In this document: positions 62,119 through 64,000 of the stretch, piece by piece
Layout: every line of letters starts with the position of its first letter
How positions within the stretch are numbered: position 1 is the stretch's first letter
Notes under the pieces: model-generated
Told to the model about the DNA's origin: nothing
The model's input: only the letters and a program-made list of their open reading frames with translations
Databases searched by the model: none
DNA from: Chitinophaga pinensis
GTDB lineage: Bacteria; Bacteroidota; Bacteroidia; Chitinophagales; Chitinophagaceae
Length of the DNA stretch: 64,000 nucleotides
NCBI GenBank assembly: GCA_945897185.1
Contig: CAMDFC010000001.1
Coordinates: forward strand, 1-64,000
Direction: 5' to 3'
Made by a program: the position numbers and the translations under genes

Positions 62119-63735
62119 ATGGATAATGTAAGACCTCTACAGTGGGCTCCCAGCTTACAGGCCTATAGTGGCCAATGGGATGACGCATCTGCAAGGCATC
62201 TGTTACGTCGAACTCATTTTGGTGTCAAATTAGCTGAACTTAAAACTGTCAAAGAGCTAGGATTGACAGCAACTCTTGATATTTTATTGAACGATCAACT
62301 AGCTCAGCCCTTACCTCCTATTAAAGAGTATAATCCTACTAATGCAACTGTGCCTGATTTATTAATTGCAGGCGGACAAACATGGGTAAATGATCCTACA
62401 ACAGATGGTACCATTAACTCATTAAGAAGATCCTCGTTCAAGAAATGGTGGGTTGGGCAAATGCTTAATCAGCAAATCTCTTTGCGCGAAAAGATGACCC
62501 TGTTTTTGCATAATCATTTTGCAACCGAAAGTGTTGATATTGGTAATGCACAATTTTTATATAAGCATCATTCGTTACTTCGAAAAAACGCATTGGGTAA
62601 TTTCAAGAATTTAGTAAAGGAAATTACTACTGATCCTGCCATGCTGGTTTATTTGAATGGCCAAAATAACAACAAGACTGCACCTGATGAAAATTTTGCA
62701 CGTGAAATTCAGGAACTTTTTGTAATTGGAAAAGGCAAAGGTGCTGGTTTTAACGAGGCTGATGTGAAGGCGGCCGCCAGGGTGTTAACGGGTTGGAGAA
62801 ATAATGCTGCTGAAATAAAATCCTTTTTTGACCCGAATAGACATGATGTTAATGACAAGCAGTTTTCTGAGTTTTATAAAAGTAAAAAAATTGTAGGTAA
62901 AACAGGAGCAGATGCAGGATCAAATGAGCTGGATGAATTGATTGGTATGTTATTTGAAACTGATGAAGTTGCTTTGTATTTATGTAGAAGAATTTATGTT
63001 TGGTTTATACATTATCAAATAACGCCTGAGATTGAGGAAGCAATTATTGTACCTCTAGCACAAGTTTTCCGTCAAAACAATTATGAGATCAAGCCGGTGC
63101 TTAGATTGTTATTGGGAAGTCAACACTTTTTTGATCTAATGAATAGGGGATGTCAGATAAAAAGTCCGGTTGATATGCTCATTGGAATGCTCCGTGAAAT
63201 GGAAGTTAAGTTTCCGGCTGATACTCAATATACCAATCAATATGGCTTATGGAATCAGCTTGTTAATTATTTAACGAATATGCAGCAGAACATTGGTGAT
63301 CCACCTGATGTAAGTGGTTGGAAAGCTTATTATCAAGAACCAGGGTACTATAAATTCTGGATCAATACAGATACATTGCCGAAGCGAATACAGTATTTGG
63401 ATACACTTGTTGCTATTGGTTATACTTTTGGAGGATTCAAGATGGTTGTTGATGGCACAAGCTGGATTAAACTTTTTCCAAACCCATCCGATCCAAACAG
63501 TTTGGTTGAAGCATTGTGTGTTCATTTATTGGGTGTTGATATTTCTGCCTCACATAAAGCCCAATTAAAAACAGATATCTTGTTAGCTGGTCAGGCGCAA
63601 GATTATTATTGGACTGACGCTTGGGAATTGTTTATTGGAACACCATCAAATATGGCAAATACCAAGCATGTTTCAACAGCGGTAACAAATTTAATAAAAT
63701 ATTTGGTTGATTTACCGGAGTATCAACTTTGCTAA
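62119..63735 (+). CDS. DUF1800 domain protein
   Basis: 538 residues. ASARHLLRRTHFG at the start, KMTLFLHNHFAT, DPAMLVYLNGQNNNKTAPDENFAREIQELFVIGKG, AARVLTGWRNN and NIGDPPDVSGWKAY are the DUF1800 blocks. No clear signal peptide is seen. DUF1800 genes are typically followed by a DUF1501 gene, as here (9 bp later). Biochemical function is unknown; secretion or envelope roles have been suggested from context. Confidence 0.9.
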   Translation: MDNVRPLQWAPSLQAYSGQWDDASARHLLRRTHFGVKLAELKTVKELGLTATLDILLNDQLAQPLPPIKEYNPTNATVPDLLIAGGQTWVNDPTTDGTINSLRRSSFKKWWVGQMLNQQISLREKMTLFLHNHFATESVDIGNAQFLYKHHSLLRKNALGNFKNLVKEITTDPAMLVYLNGQNNNKTAPDENFAREIQELFVIGKGKGAGFNEADVKAAARVLTGWRNNAAEIKSFFDPNRHDVNDKQFSEFYKSKKIVGKTGADAGSNELDELIGMLFETDEVALYLCRRIYVWFIHYQITPEIEEAIIVPLAQVFRQNNYEIKPVLRLLLGSQHFFDLMNRGCQIKSPVDMLIGMLREMEVKFPADTQYTNQYGLWNQLVNYLTNMQQNIGDPPDVSGWKAYYQEPGYYKFWINTDTLPKRIQYLDTLVAIGYTFGGFKMVVDGTSWIKLFPNPSDPNSLVEALCVHLLGVDISASHKAQLKTDILLAGQAQDYYWTDAWELFIGTPSNMANTKHVSTAVTNLIKYLVDLPEYQLC

Positions 63736-63744
63736 ACGCAGTGT

Positions 63745-64000
63745 ATGAAAAGGAGAAGATTTATAAGAAATGTTGCCCCTGCAGGTTTTATGGTGCCTTC
63801 CTTTGTACAAGGGATAGGTTTCAGAGCATTTGACACCGGGCATACATTTTTAAATCAGGTGCTTTTGCCTACTGGAGACAACGACCGGGTTCTAGTGATA
63901 GTGCAGTTAAATGGAGGCAATGATGGTTTGAATACGGTTATACCCATAGATAATTATAGTAAGTATGTTAATGCACGGAAAAATATTTTTATTGAGGAGT
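63745..64000 (+). CDS. DUF1501 domain protein, partial at the window edge
   Basis: First 85 codons of a gene cut by the window end. The N-terminus KRRRFIRNVAPAGFMVPSF is a twin-arginine-type signal, usual for DUF1501 proteins, and VLVIVQLNGGNDGLNTVIP is the start of the DUF1501 domain, a relative of the alkaline phosphatase/sulfatase fold. Nine bases after the DUF1800 stop, so the pair is cotranscribed. Confidence 0.88.
   Translation, partial: MKRRRFIRNVAPAGFMVPSFVQGIGFRAFDTGHTFLNQVLLPTGDNDRVLVIVQLNGGNDGLNTVIPIDNYSKYVNARKNIFIEE

Overview
The window is chromosomal DNA of a Bacteroidota bacterium, most likely Chitinophagaceae or a close relative. The evidence is the low to moderate G+C (roughly 40% by eye), the repeated TAnnTTTG -7 promoter element of this phylum (several with a TTTG about 19 bp upstream), the near absence of Shine-Dalgarno sites, and many Bacteroidota-type genes: glutamine synthetase III, YidC with a long periplasmic domain, a GLPGLI-like secreted protein, phosphosulfolactate synthase, PafA phosphatase, a DUF1800/DUF1501 pair and the order rpsL-rpsG-fusA-rpsJ without tuf. 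I saw no IS element, prophage, CRISPR array, tRNA or rRNA.

Layout. 1-9.6 kb: glutamine synthetase III (apparently missing its C-terminal domain), purL, a secreted cupin-like protein, pyrG, yidC and two small exported proteins. 9.7-16.3 kb: a TPR protein, comA and aroE on the plus strand; then a tightly packed minus-strand operon (HolD-like protein, rdgB, ECF sigma factor, membrane partner, thioesterase) divergent from ilvE. 16.3-31.9 kb: the str and S10-spc ribosomal clusters from rpsL to secY-map, including rpmD (L30, 59 aa). A 279-nt hairpin-rich gap lies between rpsJ and rplC, and a second structured gap between rpsH and rplF. The cluster stops at map: infA, rpsM, rpsK, rpsD, rpoA and rplQ do not follow. 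32-47 kb: metabolic genes (M20 peptidase, FAD oxidoreductase, Tat-type PLP enzyme, HAD phosphatase, acyltransferase, thioesterase, dipeptide epimerase, photolyase homologue, SDR, mgtE, acyl-CoA dehydrogenase, aroK) with rpsA among them. 47-64 kb: ftsK, lolA, ubiX, a noncoding tandem duplication, an alpha-oxoamine synthase, pafA, thyA-folA, a methyltransferase, pntAA-pntAB-pntB, an RNA m5C methyltransferase, a LysM/barrel protein, and DUF1800 followed by a partial DUF1501 gene.

How the parts work together. Most of the window is core information processing (ribosomal proteins, EF-G, SecY, YidC, FtsK, MetAP), nucleotide and shikimate metabolism (purL, pyrG, thyA, folA, rdgB, aroE, aroK) and envelope maintenance (lolA, yidC, an acyltransferase). 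ComA and the alpha-oxoamine synthase could both serve sulfonolipid synthesis.

The least explained parts are: (1) a 154-bp-period tandem duplication at 51131-51430, each copy ending in an identical plus-strand terminator although both flanking genes run the other way; (2) the structured rpsJ-rplC gap; (3) the rpsA leader, with a 5' hairpin, a strong Shine-Dalgarno site and a GTG start; (4) a photolyase homologue lacking three of the four Fe-S cysteines of its relatives; (5) the truncated glutamine synthetase III.
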